The notes under the pieces were generated by a model. That model worked only from the letters and a program-made list of their open reading frames with translations, was not told where the DNA came from and made no database searches. From Chersky-840 sp963838775 (GTDB taxonomy: Bacteria; Actinomycetota; Acidimicrobiia; Acidimicrobiales; UBA8190): DNA of 64,000 nucleotides. Position 1 is the first letter of the stretch. Each line of letters starts with the position of its first letter. The position numbers were made by a program, and so were the translations under genes. Positions 18,493 to 26,913 of the stretch are shown one piece after another. Location of the stretch: the NCBI GenBank assembly GCA_963838775.1, contig CAWISP010000026.1, positions 310,001-374,000 of the forward strand, given 5' to 3'.

Positions 18493-21342
18493 GTGCTGGG
18501 CGCGATCTTCACCTCCAACCTTCTGTTCATCGGCGTGGTGCAGGGGATGATCGTCGGGCTCATCGCCATGGGCATCGTGCTCGTGTACCGCTCGAGCCGC
18601 GTCATCAACTTCGCCGTGGGTGGCCTCGGCGTTCCGGCCACGGCGTTGCTGGCGATCATGGTCGGGATACACCACTGGCCGTACTGGTTGGGGCTCGCCG
18701 CGGCGCTCGCCATCGGGGCGCTGTCGGGCACGGTGGTCGAACTGGCCGTGATCCGGCGACTGTTTCGCGCCCCGCGGGTCATCGTCCTGGTGGCGACCAT
18801 CGGTGTGGCCGAGCTCGCCCAGGCGGTCACCCTGGCGCTTCCCAACTATCGAACCGGCACGCTGACGACCACCTTCCCGACACCGTTCAACGGGCAGTGG
18901 CAGCTCGGTGGCGGCGTCACCATGAGCGCAGCGCAGCTTCTCGCGCTCATCGCCGTGCCCGTCACCACCGTCGGACTGTGGTGGCTGCTCAACCACACAA
19001 AGTTCGGTGAGTCCGTGCGAGCCTCGGTCGCCAATCCCGATCTCGCCCGCTTGACGGGGGTCAACCCCAAGATGGTGTCGACCGGGGTCTGGACCATCGC
19101 CGGCTTCCTCTCGGCGCTGGCGATCATTCTCATCGCCACCGACTCCACATCCGCCGACCTCGTGTCCATCGGGCCCGACACGTTGTTGCGGGGACTGGTG
19201 GCCGCCATGGTCGGGCGCATGCTCTCCTTTCCGATCGCCTTCATCGCTGCCATCGGGATCCAGATCCTGGACCAGGTCCTGAGCTTCAACTACCCCTCAC
19301 AGACCGGCCTTATCCAGTTCATTCTCTTCGTGGCCGTGGTCCTGCTCGTGGGACGGGTAAGCCGCCGCGCCGAACCCGACACGGCCGGCTTCCGCTTCGC
19401 CCCGAGGGTCTCCATGGTGTCTGAGCGCCTGCGGGAGATCTGGTGGGTGCGGCGCCTTCCTCAATTGGGAGCGTCCCTCGCCTTCGTGGCCGCGATCGCG
19501 CTGCCGTTCTTCTTCGCAGAGTCGTCGCAGCAGTTCATCTACGCCGAGATCCTGGCGTTCGCGTTGTGCGCCACCTCGGTCACGGTGCTGACGGGATGGG
19601 GCGGGCAGCTGTCTCTCGGGCAAATGGCCTTCGCCGGTATCGGCGCCCTCAGCGCGGCGGCGTTCGAGCGGGGCGTGGGCGTCGACCTCGGGTGGGGAAA
19701 TTTCCATTTCCTCAAGGGGTCCTTGCCAGCCCTGCCCTTCGGTGTGGCGTTGCTCCTGGGCGCGGTTGTGGCCTGCTTGGTGGCGACGTTGATCGGGATC
19801 GGTGCCTTGCGAGTGCGGGGCCTGCTCCTGGCCGCGAGCACATTGGCCTTCGCCATCGCCGCCCAGGCATATGTGTTCCCGCTCCAGATCTTCTCGCTCG
19901 GTCAGGAGACCGTGCAGATGCCCCGAGGCAACATCGGCCCCTTCGACGTCTCGGTGAACAATCGCGGCTACTACTACGGCACGCTGATCGTGCTGGCGGT
20001 GGTACTCGTCCTTCTCGGCCGTCTCCGACGCAGCGGGGTCGGGCGCACCATCATCGGCGTGCGCGAGAACGAGGGCGCGGCGTCGGCGCTCACGGTGTCT
20101 CCTGCCAAAGCCAAGCTCACCGCCTACGCCACGGGTGGATTCATCGCCGGGCTGGGCGGGGCCATCTTAGGCGGGTTGGTCGTGACGATCGGCTACACCG
20201 AGCGCTTCTTCACCGTCGAAGACTCCCTGTCCCTGGTCGCCATGGCCGTGATCGGCGGTCTGGGAGGGCGAGCCGGGGCAGTGATCGGGGCGTTGTGGGT
20301 CGTCGGGCTGCCCGCCTTCTGGCCCGACAACAATCTCGTGCCCCTCCTCACCTCGAGCATCGGGCTCCTGATCATCCTGTTGTACATCCCCGGTGGGTTC
20401 ACCCAGATCGGCTACTGGTTCCGCGACGAGGGGCTGCGCTTCCTCGAGAAACGTCTGCCGCCGCAGCCTGCCAAGGCTTCGGTGGAGCCACCTTCTTCTC
20501 TCAGCCGTGCGCTCCCGGCGGGCGAGGTGCAGACGAACGCCGACGGGTCGGTGCTGCGGGCCGTCGATCTGACGGTGGCGTATGCCGGCCTGGTGGCGGT
20601 CGATGACGTCAGCTTCCGGGCCATGCCGGGCGACGTGGTGGGTCTCATCGGCACCAACGGCGCCGGGAAGTCGACGCTCCTGAACGCCATCGGGGGCTTC
20701 GTCCCGTCCCGAGGCCGGATCGACCTGTTCGGCCACGACATCAGCCGCCTCAAGCCCCATCGCCGGGCCCGACTGGGGCTGGGACGCACCTTCCAGGCGG
20801 CCACCTTGTTCCCCGATCTCACCGTGCGCGAAGTCGTGGAACTGGCGCTCGAAGCAAGAGGGGCGACGTCGTTCTGGGGCACCTTGCTCTACGTTCCCGC
20901 GTCGGCCCGCGCCGAGCGGCAGAGACATTCCGAGGCCGCCGAGCTGGTCGACTTCCTCGGCCTGGGGCGATACGCCGACCGCTTCGTCGCCGAGCTGTCC
21001 ACGGGGACACGCCGCATCGTCGAGCTGGCCGCTCTCCTGGCAGCGGCTCCGTCGGTCATCTGCCTGGACGAGCCCACCGCGGGTGTGGCCCAGCGCGAGA
21101 CCGAAGCCTTCGGGCCTCTCATCAAACGGGTCCAGACCGAGCTGCACGCCACGCTGGTCATCGTCGAGCACGACCTGCCGCTCATCCTGGCCATCAGCGA
21201 CCGCGTGTACTGCCTCGAAGCCGGTGCGGTGATCGCCGAGGGAACGCCGACCGAGGTGCGGTCCGATCCCCGGGTGATCGCGTCCTACCTGGGAACCGAC
21301 GAGCGGGCTATCGCCCGCAGCAGCACCGTGTCAGAACCGTGA
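18493..21342 (+). CDS. LivH-LivM-LivG triple fusion (ABC importer permeases plus ATPase)
   Basis: 949 residues from GTG 18493, starting 5 bp after the previous stop. Residues 1-300 match a LivH-type permease (GLIAMGIVLVYRSSRVINFA), 310-660 a LivM-type permease (GWGGQLSLGQMAFAGIGAL, VRENEGAASALTVSPAKAKL). Residues 690-940 form a LivG-type ATPase with Walker A LIGTNGAGKSTLL, signature ELSTGTRRIVELAALLA (divergent from LSGGQ, as in many LivG) and Walker B VICLDEPTAGVAQRE. With the upstream lipoprotein and LivF-containing fusion, all five classical Liv components are present in three polypeptides. An energised importer is expected. Confidence 0.93.
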   Translation: MLGAIFTSNLLFIGVVQGMIVGLIAMGIVLVYRSSRVINFAVGGLGVPATALLAIMVGIHHWPYWLGLAAALAIGALSGTVVELAVIRRLFRAPRVIVLVATIGVAELAQAVTLALPNYRTGTLTTTFPTPFNGQWQLGGGVTMSAAQLLALIAVPVTTVGLWWLLNHTKFGESVRASVANPDLARLTGVNPKMVSTGVWTIAGFLSALAIILIATDSTSADLVSIGPDTLLRGLVAAMVGRMLSFPIAFIAAIGIQILDQVLSFNYPSQTGLIQFILFVAVVLLVGRVSRRAEPDTAGFRFAPRVSMVSERLREIWWVRRLPQLGASLAFVAAIALPFFFAESSQQFIYAEILAFALCATSVTVLTGWGGQLSLGQMAFAGIGALSAAAFERGVGVDLGWGNFHFLKGSLPALPFGVALLLGAVVACLVATLIGIGALRVRGLLLAASTLAFAIAAQAYVFPLQIFSLGQETVQMPRGNIGPFDVSVNNRGYYYGTLIVLAVVLVLLGRLRRSGVGRTIIGVRENEGAASALTVSPAKAKLTAYATGGFIAGLGGAILGGLVVTIGYTERFFTVEDSLSLVAMAVIGGLGGRAGAVIGALWVVGLPAFWPDNNLVPLLTSSIGLLIILLYIPGGFTQIGYWFRDEGLRFLEKRLPPQPAKASVEPPSSLSRALPAGEVQTNADGSVLRAVDLTVAYAGLVAVDDVSFRAMPGDVVGLIGTNGAGKSTLLNAIGGFVPSRGRIDLFGHDISRLKPHRRARLGLGRTFQAATLFPDLTVREVVELALEARGATSFWGTLLYVPASARAERQRHSEAAELVDFLGLGRYADRFVAELSTGTRRIVELAALLAAAPSVICLDEPTAGVAQRETEAFGPLIKRVQTELHATLVIVEHDLPLILAISDRVYCLEAGAVIAEGTPTEVRSDPRVIASYLGTDERAIARSSTVSEP

Positions 21343-21487
21343 GCGGTCGTTCCTCTGTCACAGCTCGTTGGCTCGGGCTCGATGTCAGCGGGTTGCGGTC
21401 TGTCGCCGTGGCTTCCAACCCACTCGAACGGTAGGCTCGGCCCACACCCCTCGTGCCATTCAGACCCTCGGGAAAGAAGGAGGCGCC

Positions 21488-22633
21488 GTGAGCGTGCTCA
21501 TCGACTCCGATACCCACCTCTTCGAGCCGTCCCGAATGTGGAAGGAGTATGTCGACCCCGCCGATCGCGACGTTGCGCTCCACATGGCAACAGATGACCT
21601 CGGCTACACCTGGCTGATGTTCGGCGACCGTCGCTTGAGCCTGGGAGGCCCACATCGCCCGGGTGACGTCGACGGTATCGGCGTTTTCCGACAGCGGTTG
21701 ATAGATGGCTTGCCCGCCGAGTTCGACTTGGAGGAGTTCACCGCGAGCTATTCCGACCCCACTGCCCGCCTGGATCAGCTCGATCGAGCCGGTTTCGATG
21801 CCTCGATCATGTTTCCCAACTACGGGATCAGTTGGGAGCGGCCTCTCCAGGATGATTTGCGCGCCACCCTAGCCAACATGACCGCATGGAACCGCTGGAT
21901 CGTCGAGGTTGCCACCCAAGGAGGGGGACGGCTCTTCCCCGTAGCCCACTTGAGCCTCCGAGACTTGACGTGGCTGGAAGCGCAACTGCGGACGCTGGGC
22001 GACGGTGGCATCCGTTTGGCATTGATCCCACCATCGTTGGTAGATGGACGGCCCTTATCCGACCCTGGGCTCGATCGCGCCTGGGCCGCATTCGTGGACC
22101 ACGGCATCACTCCGGTCTTCCACGTTGCCAACCAGCCTCGGCCCTTCGACGAGGCGTGGTACGGAGAGGACATGGAGGGGGGCATCACACCGCTGAGCGT
22201 CGTGTTCATCTGGACGGCAGCAGCGCTTTCTTTGACCGATCTGATCTTGAATGGCGTCCTGGAGCGCCACCCCGATCTGCGGATTGGCATCATGGAACTC
22301 TCGGCGACGTGGGTGCCGCAACATCTGCAAATGATGGACGGTGGGTATCGCCACACTGCCCGCTTCAACGGGGAGTCCACCGGGCTCTCGCTCATGCCAA
22401 GCGATTACTTCCGACGCCAGGTGCGTGTGGCAGCCTTCTCCTACGAACAGCCGCACCGGCTGATGAGAGCCTCAGGTGACATCTTCATGGCGTGCAGCGA
22501 CTACCCGCACACCGAGGGGACGAATACCGCCCTCGAGGACTACGGCTCTGTCGGGCTCCAACCGGAGGAGGGCACTGCCGGTTTCTTCGGAGGCAACGCT
22601 GCTTTTCTCTTGCGGGAGTCGTCGCCCAACTGA
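21488..22633 (+). CDS. amidohydrolase-family (TIM-barrel metal hydrolase) protein
   Basis: 381 residues from GTG 21488 with GGAGG 6 nt upstream; in-frame upstream codons from 21368 are non-homologous. The N-terminal DSDTHLFEPSRMW supplies the DxH metal motif, FPNYGISWERPL and AWNRWIVE are family landmarks, and the C-terminal FMACSDYPHTEG carries the last catalytic Asp and His. This is the Amidohydro_2 group that includes ACMS decarboxylase-like and uncharacterised hydrolases or decarboxylases. Its position just after the transporter operon suggests it may process the imported compound; that link is inference. A TAGGCT -10-like box lies at 21432. Confidence 0.88.
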   Translation: MSVLIDSDTHLFEPSRMWKEYVDPADRDVALHMATDDLGYTWLMFGDRRLSLGGPHRPGDVDGIGVFRQRLIDGLPAEFDLEEFTASYSDPTARLDQLDRAGFDASIMFPNYGISWERPLQDDLRATLANMTAWNRWIVEVATQGGGRLFPVAHLSLRDLTWLEAQLRTLGDGGIRLALIPPSLVDGRPLSDPGLDRAWAAFVDHGITPVFHVANQPRPFDEAWYGEDMEGGITPLSVVFIWTAAALSLTDLILNGVLERHPDLRIGIMELSATWVPQHLQMMDGGYRHTARFNGESTGLSLMPSDYFRRQVRVAAFSYEQPHRLMRASGDIFMACSDYPHTEGTNTALEDYGSVGLQPEEGTAGFFGGNAAFLLRESSPN

Positions 22634-22945
22634 GGGTCGCTGCCGGCGCCCGAATGACGGGCCTTGCAAGTTGATCTCGACGCCCTCGACCGGTCGGCTC
22701 GATTCGCGACCGCACGCACGCGGCACGTATCGATTGGCCACTTCGCTACACAACTCGTCCCGATTCCCGACTTTCGTGCGCGCAGTCCCGAGTCCGAGCA
22801 TGGCAGACATCACTGCCATCTCGGCAGTCACCTGTGACACTCGACGCGGGGACGGCCGCCGTCGTGCCTCGTGTCGCCGCAACAACCTTGTCAATATTCG
22901 GGATATTCGACCGGAGTGCGCGTGAGTAAGGTTCACCCGAGCGGG

Positions 22946-22972
22946 AGGACGCCTGCCATCGCCAGGCGTCCT
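22946..22972 (+). promoter_or_regulatory. perfect stem-loop in the leader of the secreted protein gene
   Basis: AGGACGCCTG and its exact complement CAGGCGTCCT are separated by 7 nt, giving a 10-bp stem 15 nt before ATG 22988. No run of T follows, so it is more likely a leader structure or protein-binding palindrome than a terminator. The rest of the 22634-22945 interval shows no gene. Confidence 0.5.
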
Positions 22973-22987
22973 GAGAGCGGGGAGATC

Positions 22988-24511
22988 ATGCAACGACGGT
23001 ATTTGGTCATAGGAGCAGTGACCCTCTTGGCAACGATGATCGCCGGGCTCGCATCGCCGGCCAACGCACGGCCGTCCCGGTTCACCGGCTCGGCACCTGG
23101 ATCCGTCACGTGCGCCTTGTCGGCCAGTGTGAGCTTCTCGCCCCGCCTCAAGGTGTCGGGCGGTGGCACCGGTCCATCCGTTGTGGCGGGAAAGCTGTCG
23201 CGCTGCGTCGCTAGCTCGAGCGCAGTCAAGATCACCACGGGGGCCATGACCGGATCATTCGCCACGAGTCCGTTCAGTTGCTCGACGTTGTCGAGTGTCT
23301 CAGCGTACGCCAGGCTCAACATCGCGTGGAAGGGTCAAGTCAATGGTGCGGTCGGCGGGACCACCTACGCAGGCAAAGCGAACCTGACAAATAGCACCGT
23401 GAGCTACAGCGGCGGAAAGGTGGGCGCCTATGGCTTATCGATGCCAGGCATCCTCAACACTTCGAACGTTACCGGGTCGTTCTCGGGACTTTCGACAACA
23501 ACCGCACCCAGCCTAACCAGTTTGCCCAAGTTGCGTTTCGCGTGTCGCCATGGCGGTGTCAGGAGAATCGCCTTGAACGGAACCATCATCGTTGGCACGA
23601 CGACAGTGATTGTCTCCCCCACGGATCTCGTGACGGGAAGTCCATCGCAAGGTCAGTTCGTGGTCATCAATCAAACACCCGGAGGTCTCGGGGGCGTCGG
23701 CATGGTCTATGGCCCCGCGACGCCGCCTCGAGGCGTCGGAAGTCTCCAACTGAACGTGACTGGTACGGCTGATCACTGGAGTGTGTACAACTACGACCAC
23801 ATCGGTACTCCGCTGGCCGACATCACAGCACTCGGTTACTCCACCTACACCGACAACAACACGACCGCCCCCATCCTGCAGATGGAGATCAACCCTGGAA
23901 ACACGACAGGCATCGACACAGGGGTGACCTACTCGACGCTGAACTTTGAGCCCTATCTGCAAAGTGGGGGCGTGACCCCCAACTCCTGGCAAAGCTGGAA
24001 CGTCCTCACTGGCAATGTATGGGGCACCCACCTCACCGGCGCACCCAACAGCTCCCCACTGACGTGGAGCAACTTCCTGGCCACGTATCCCCACGCCACC
24101 ATAAAGGGTGGCTTAGGTATCAACGTGGGAAGCAACTGGGCAGCGATGACCGGTGAGGTGGATTCGCTCGTGATCGGTACGGGGCAGTCGACCTTGTACG
24201 AGTTTGAACCTGTCGGTCCCGTCGCTCCTCCGTCCGTTCGGATCACAACGTCTTCGTTATCGCCAGCCGTAGTCAAGACGCTGTACTCGGTCACGTTGAC
24301 GGCCAGTGGCGGCAATCCGCCCTACCGGTGGTCTGAGTCAGGTCTGCCAACCGGCCTCTATCTCAAGAGCCGCACCGGATTGATCGTCGGTAGGTTGCCC
24401 AATAGTGACATAGGAAAGACATTCACCGTCACGGTACGGGTCGTTGACCACAAGATCCCGAAGATCTCGCAGAACACCGCCGTCAAGATGTTTACCCTTA
24501 CGGTGTATTGA
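22988..24511 (+). CDS. secreted protein with C-terminal putative Ig (He_PIG-like) domain
   Basis: 507 residues from ATG 22988. A Sec signal peptide (LVIGAVTLLATMIAGLASPANA) is followed by an approximately 180-residue Ser/Thr/Gly-rich beta region with conserved Cys, similar in style to actinobacterial secreted beta-barrel-like proteins. A middle domain rich in Asn/Thr/Trp follows, and then a cadherin/Ig-like segment PPYRWSESGLPTGLYLKSRT...IGKTFTVTVRVVD near 455-495, typical of He_PIG repeats. It is exported and probably adhesive or cell-wall associated. No catalytic motif is recognised. The frame is open upstream to 22871, but the signal peptide fixes the start. Confidence 0.78.
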   Translation: MQRRYLVIGAVTLLATMIAGLASPANARPSRFTGSAPGSVTCALSASVSFSPRLKVSGGGTGPSVVAGKLSRCVASSSAVKITTGAMTGSFATSPFSCSTLSSVSAYARLNIAWKGQVNGAVGGTTYAGKANLTNSTVSYSGGKVGAYGLSMPGILNTSNVTGSFSGLSTTTAPSLTSLPKLRFACRHGGVRRIALNGTIIVGTTTVIVSPTDLVTGSPSQGQFVVINQTPGGLGGVGMVYGPATPPRGVGSLQLNVTGTADHWSVYNYDHIGTPLADITALGYSTYTDNNTTAPILQMEINPGNTTGIDTGVTYSTLNFEPYLQSGGVTPNSWQSWNVLTGNVWGTHLTGAPNSSPLTWSNFLATYPHATIKGGLGINVGSNWAAMTGEVDSLVIGTGQSTLYEFEPVGPVAPPSVRITTSSLSPAVVKTLYSVTLTASGGNPPYRWSESGLPTGLYLKSRTGLIVGRLPNSDIGKTFTVTVRVVDHKIPKISQNTAVKMFTLTVY

Positions 24512-24660
24512 GGGACAGAGTCGAACCATTCCAAATGACCAACCAGTGTGACGGTGGGGACTGACACGCCCCCCCCTTTCATCGACCACCCCGTCTCGGG
24601 CGACGATCAGGAGATGATGCCGATAGACGGCCCGGGCGTTCATGTTCCGGCATCTCGTGG

Positions 24661-24960
24661 TCAGCCCCGCCACCGACCCCCGGCGAAGTAATCGTGCACG
24701 TCGAAGAACTCGATGTCCGGTAGATCGACCACACCAATTACCGGCAAAACCGGACGAACTCTCGTCTCCCAGAAGGTCTCGAACGCTTCTCGGGACTCCC
24801 ACACGTCTATGCAACGAATGCCGTTGTCCGTCTTCGCCACCCAGTGGAAAAGCTGATTCCGAGCTGCGGGTCCGCCCGGTAGGAGCCCCAGACTCTCCGC
24901 GGCCAGGTCGTACTGTTCGAGCGTGCTCCCCCGGAACTCAAGCACGATTCCGACGGCCAC
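24661..24960 (-). CDS. ABM-like small protein, paralogue 1 of the TetR/ABM module
   Basis: 99 residues. MAVGIVLEFRGSTLEQYDL, LGLLPGGPAARNQLFHWV, AKTDNGIRCIDVWESREAF and FFDVHDYFAGGRWRG align closely with the protein at 48502-48801 and with a decayed copy at 48975. The pattern of small dimeric alpha/beta barrel proteins (ABM-like) fits. It lies about 117 bp downstream of a TetR regulator on the same strand, probably co-transcribed. Function unknown; possibly a ligand-handling or monooxygenase-like partner of the regulated pathway. Confidence 0.75.
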   Translation of the reverse strand: MAVGIVLEFRGSTLEQYDLAAESLGLLPGGPAARNQLFHWVAKTDNGIRCIDVWESREAFETFWETRVRPVLPVIGVVDLPDIEFFDVHDYFAGGRWRG

Positions 24961-25077
24961 TACAACCTCCAGCCGTATGTGATGATCGACTGCAATCCAG
25001 TATCGCGCTCCCCGTGTACGACTACTGACGCCGGGCTGGACCGATGGCTTCTCGGCATGCCGCTCCTGTGCCCCGAA

Positions 25078-25863
25078 TCAGCCCTCGCCGCCGTCGGCAC
25101 CGCTGTCATCATCTGGGTCCGACAAGCCCTGCATTTCGACGGCGCGACGGAGTAGCACCTTCAAGATGTCGGCGGTGAGCGCCCCGATCTGAGCCGGTGT
25201 CCGGTCGAAGTCAACCATGAGCGCCTGGGTGGCGTGGGCCGAAAGGTGCAGGGCGAAGGCCAGCGTCAAGTCCTCGGGGGGATCCCCGACGCCCCCGGCG
25301 GAGCGCCAAGCCAGGGTGGCCATGTAGTGCATCCCGCGCAGGCGATAGGCGCGGCAGAGCTCGGCCACTTCGGCGAGGGCCGCCGACCCGGACCGCGGTG
25401 GGGCATAGATGTCCCAGAAGGCGGTGCCGAAGACCTCGGCCATGCGGGTGTGGATAGTCACCGCCAGAGCCTCGAGCCAGCCGTCAACATCGGCGACCTG
25501 CTGAGGCAAGTTGTCGATCCAGGAGGCGAGGTCGTCGACTTCTCTCGGCGAGCCCACGTCGGGGTAGCGGCCGCACGCCTCGAACATGTCCCGGACTGTC
25601 TCGGCGATCAACCGGTCGTGGCTCGCATAGTGGCGGAAGATGGTGCGGGGGCTCACGCCAGATAGTTGGGCAATCTCGTCGACGGTGGCATCGAAGCCTC
25701 GTCGGGCGACGACCTCCATGGCGGCTCGCCTGATGCGCGCACGAGTGAGGTCTCGTTGCTCCTCAGCCAGCGACGACGAGCGTGTCCCCACTGCTTCGCC
25801 GCCGGCGTCCGATTTCTGAATGTCGCCCGCCCTCTCCCACCCACCTTCCAAGTCAGCAGACAT
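25078..25863 (-). CDS. TetR/AcrR family transcriptional regulator, paralogue 1
   Basis: 261 residues from ATG 25863. The helix-turn-helix is RIRRAAMEVVARRGFDATVD...LSGVSPRTIFRHYASHDRL, residues about 40-85, followed by a helical ligand domain with FEACGRY. It closely resembles the regulator at 47805-48497 through the HTH and beyond. A TAGGGT -10-like box lies upstream (25886-25891 complement) and GGAGG in the leader. It probably controls itself and the adjacent ABM-like gene. The inducer is unknown. An open upstream extension to 26064 has no regulator-like sequence. Confidence 0.9.
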   Translation of the reverse strand: MSADLEGGWERAGDIQKSDAGGEAVGTRSSSLAEEQRDLTRARIRRAAMEVVARRGFDATVDEIAQLSGVSPRTIFRHYASHDRLIAETVRDMFEACGRYPDVGSPREVDDLASWIDNLPQQVADVDGWLEALAVTIHTRMAEVFGTAFWDIYAPPRSGSAALAEVAELCRAYRLRGMHYMATLAWRSAGGVGDPPEDLTLAFALHLSAHATQALMVDFDRTPAQIGALTADILKVLLRRAVEMQGLSDPDDDSGADGGEG

Positions 25864-26210
25864 AGCGCCTCGGCCTCCGGAATCGACCCTAATCCAATGA
25901 TCTGCAGACATCCGGGAGGCCACCAGGGGAAGAAGTCCCATGCGGCTGAGGCTCTTGGCACTCACGGGAAGAGGGGCACACGCTGCCCTTGGCCACACCC
26001 AACTGCCGGTGATGCGCCGGTGTTCCGCACCTCCGCTCAGTCTCTGGCCGAGCCTGGGACGCACCGGTAATGGGTGGTCCTGGATCGGGTGCGGGGCCGG
26101 TGCGATCGGTCAAGCAGGGTGTCCCAGTCCCAGCAGTTGCGCGCCGTCGATCTGGACGTCGTTGCGTCGCCCTGGGTTGGAGGTTCTGCATCAGACCCAG
26201 CACGAATCAG

Positions 26211-26285
26211 TCCGCAATCACTCAACGCCGTGGATACTGAGCGCGCTGTCCCAGACGGCTGGGAGCAGATCGGCACGTACTGGAT
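26211..26285 (+). repeat. dispersed intergenic repeat, family A (divergent copy)
   Basis: Contains CCGCAATCACTCAACGCCG, GGATACTGAGCGCG and GATCGGCACGT in the same order as the better copies at 32238 and 28293. The interval 25864-26432 has no convincing gene. Confidence 0.5.
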
Positions 26286-26432
26286 GGGTCGGGAGGAACT
26301 GGGCCCACCACCCCGAGCGAGAGTTCACCGCCTGCGCGCTCGTGGTCAGACGGCGGTCAGCTGAAGGTGAACCTGGGAGGGCACCCACCCCAGACCTGTA
26401 CACAATCTGGCAGTGTGCAAGGCTCTCTTGCC

Positions 26433-26798
26433 GTGGGCACCTTGAAGCGTATTGCGCCAATCTTCCCGGTCCATGACCTCGACGCCGCAATGGCGCACTA
26501 TCAACAACTGGGCTTCGCTACGAGGGCATACGAAGGTGGCGGGTACGGCTATGCGACCCGTGATGGGATCGAGATTCACCTGGGTGTGGTGTCCGCCCAG
26601 GACGGTGGGTCCAACTCGGCGTACCTCTGGGTTGAGGACGCAGACACGCTAGCGGCAGCATGGCGCTCCGCAGGCTTGGAAGTCCATTCGCCCGAAGACA
26701 CCGAATGGGGTCAGCACGAGGGAGCTGTTATCGACCCAGACGGCAACGTCATCCGCTTCGGGTCACCAGTGCGGGGGAAGTCCGGGGACGGTCGGTAG
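26433..26798 (+). CDS. VOC family (glyoxalase/bleomycin-resistance-like) protein
   Basis: About 121 residues from GTG 26433; GTG 26415 is also possible. One vicinal-oxygen-chelate module is seen: IFPVHDLDAAMAHYQQLGFA, GIEIHLGV (metal-ligand His) and EGAVIDPDGNVIRFGSP at the C-terminal strand with the Glu/Asp region. The single-module length suggests a homodimer, as in bleomycin-binding proteins. Its role could be drug binding or a small dioxygenase/isomerase activity. It ends about 115 bp before the IS30-type element. Confidence 0.8.
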   Translation: MGTLKRIAPIFPVHDLDAAMAHYQQLGFATRAYEGGGYGYATRDGIEIHLGVVSAQDGGSNSAYLWVEDADTLAAAWRSAGLEVHSPEDTEWGQHEGAVIDPDGNVIRFGSPVRGKSGDGR

Positions 26799-26913
26799 CA
26801 GTACAGCTCCGGCAGCCCAAACGGGGCTGGGCACTGCCGGCCAAGGGGCGCATATCACCCGTCCCGGTCGCCCCGCCTGCTCGCCAAGACCTCCTGAACA
26901 TGCCGGGTGCAGT

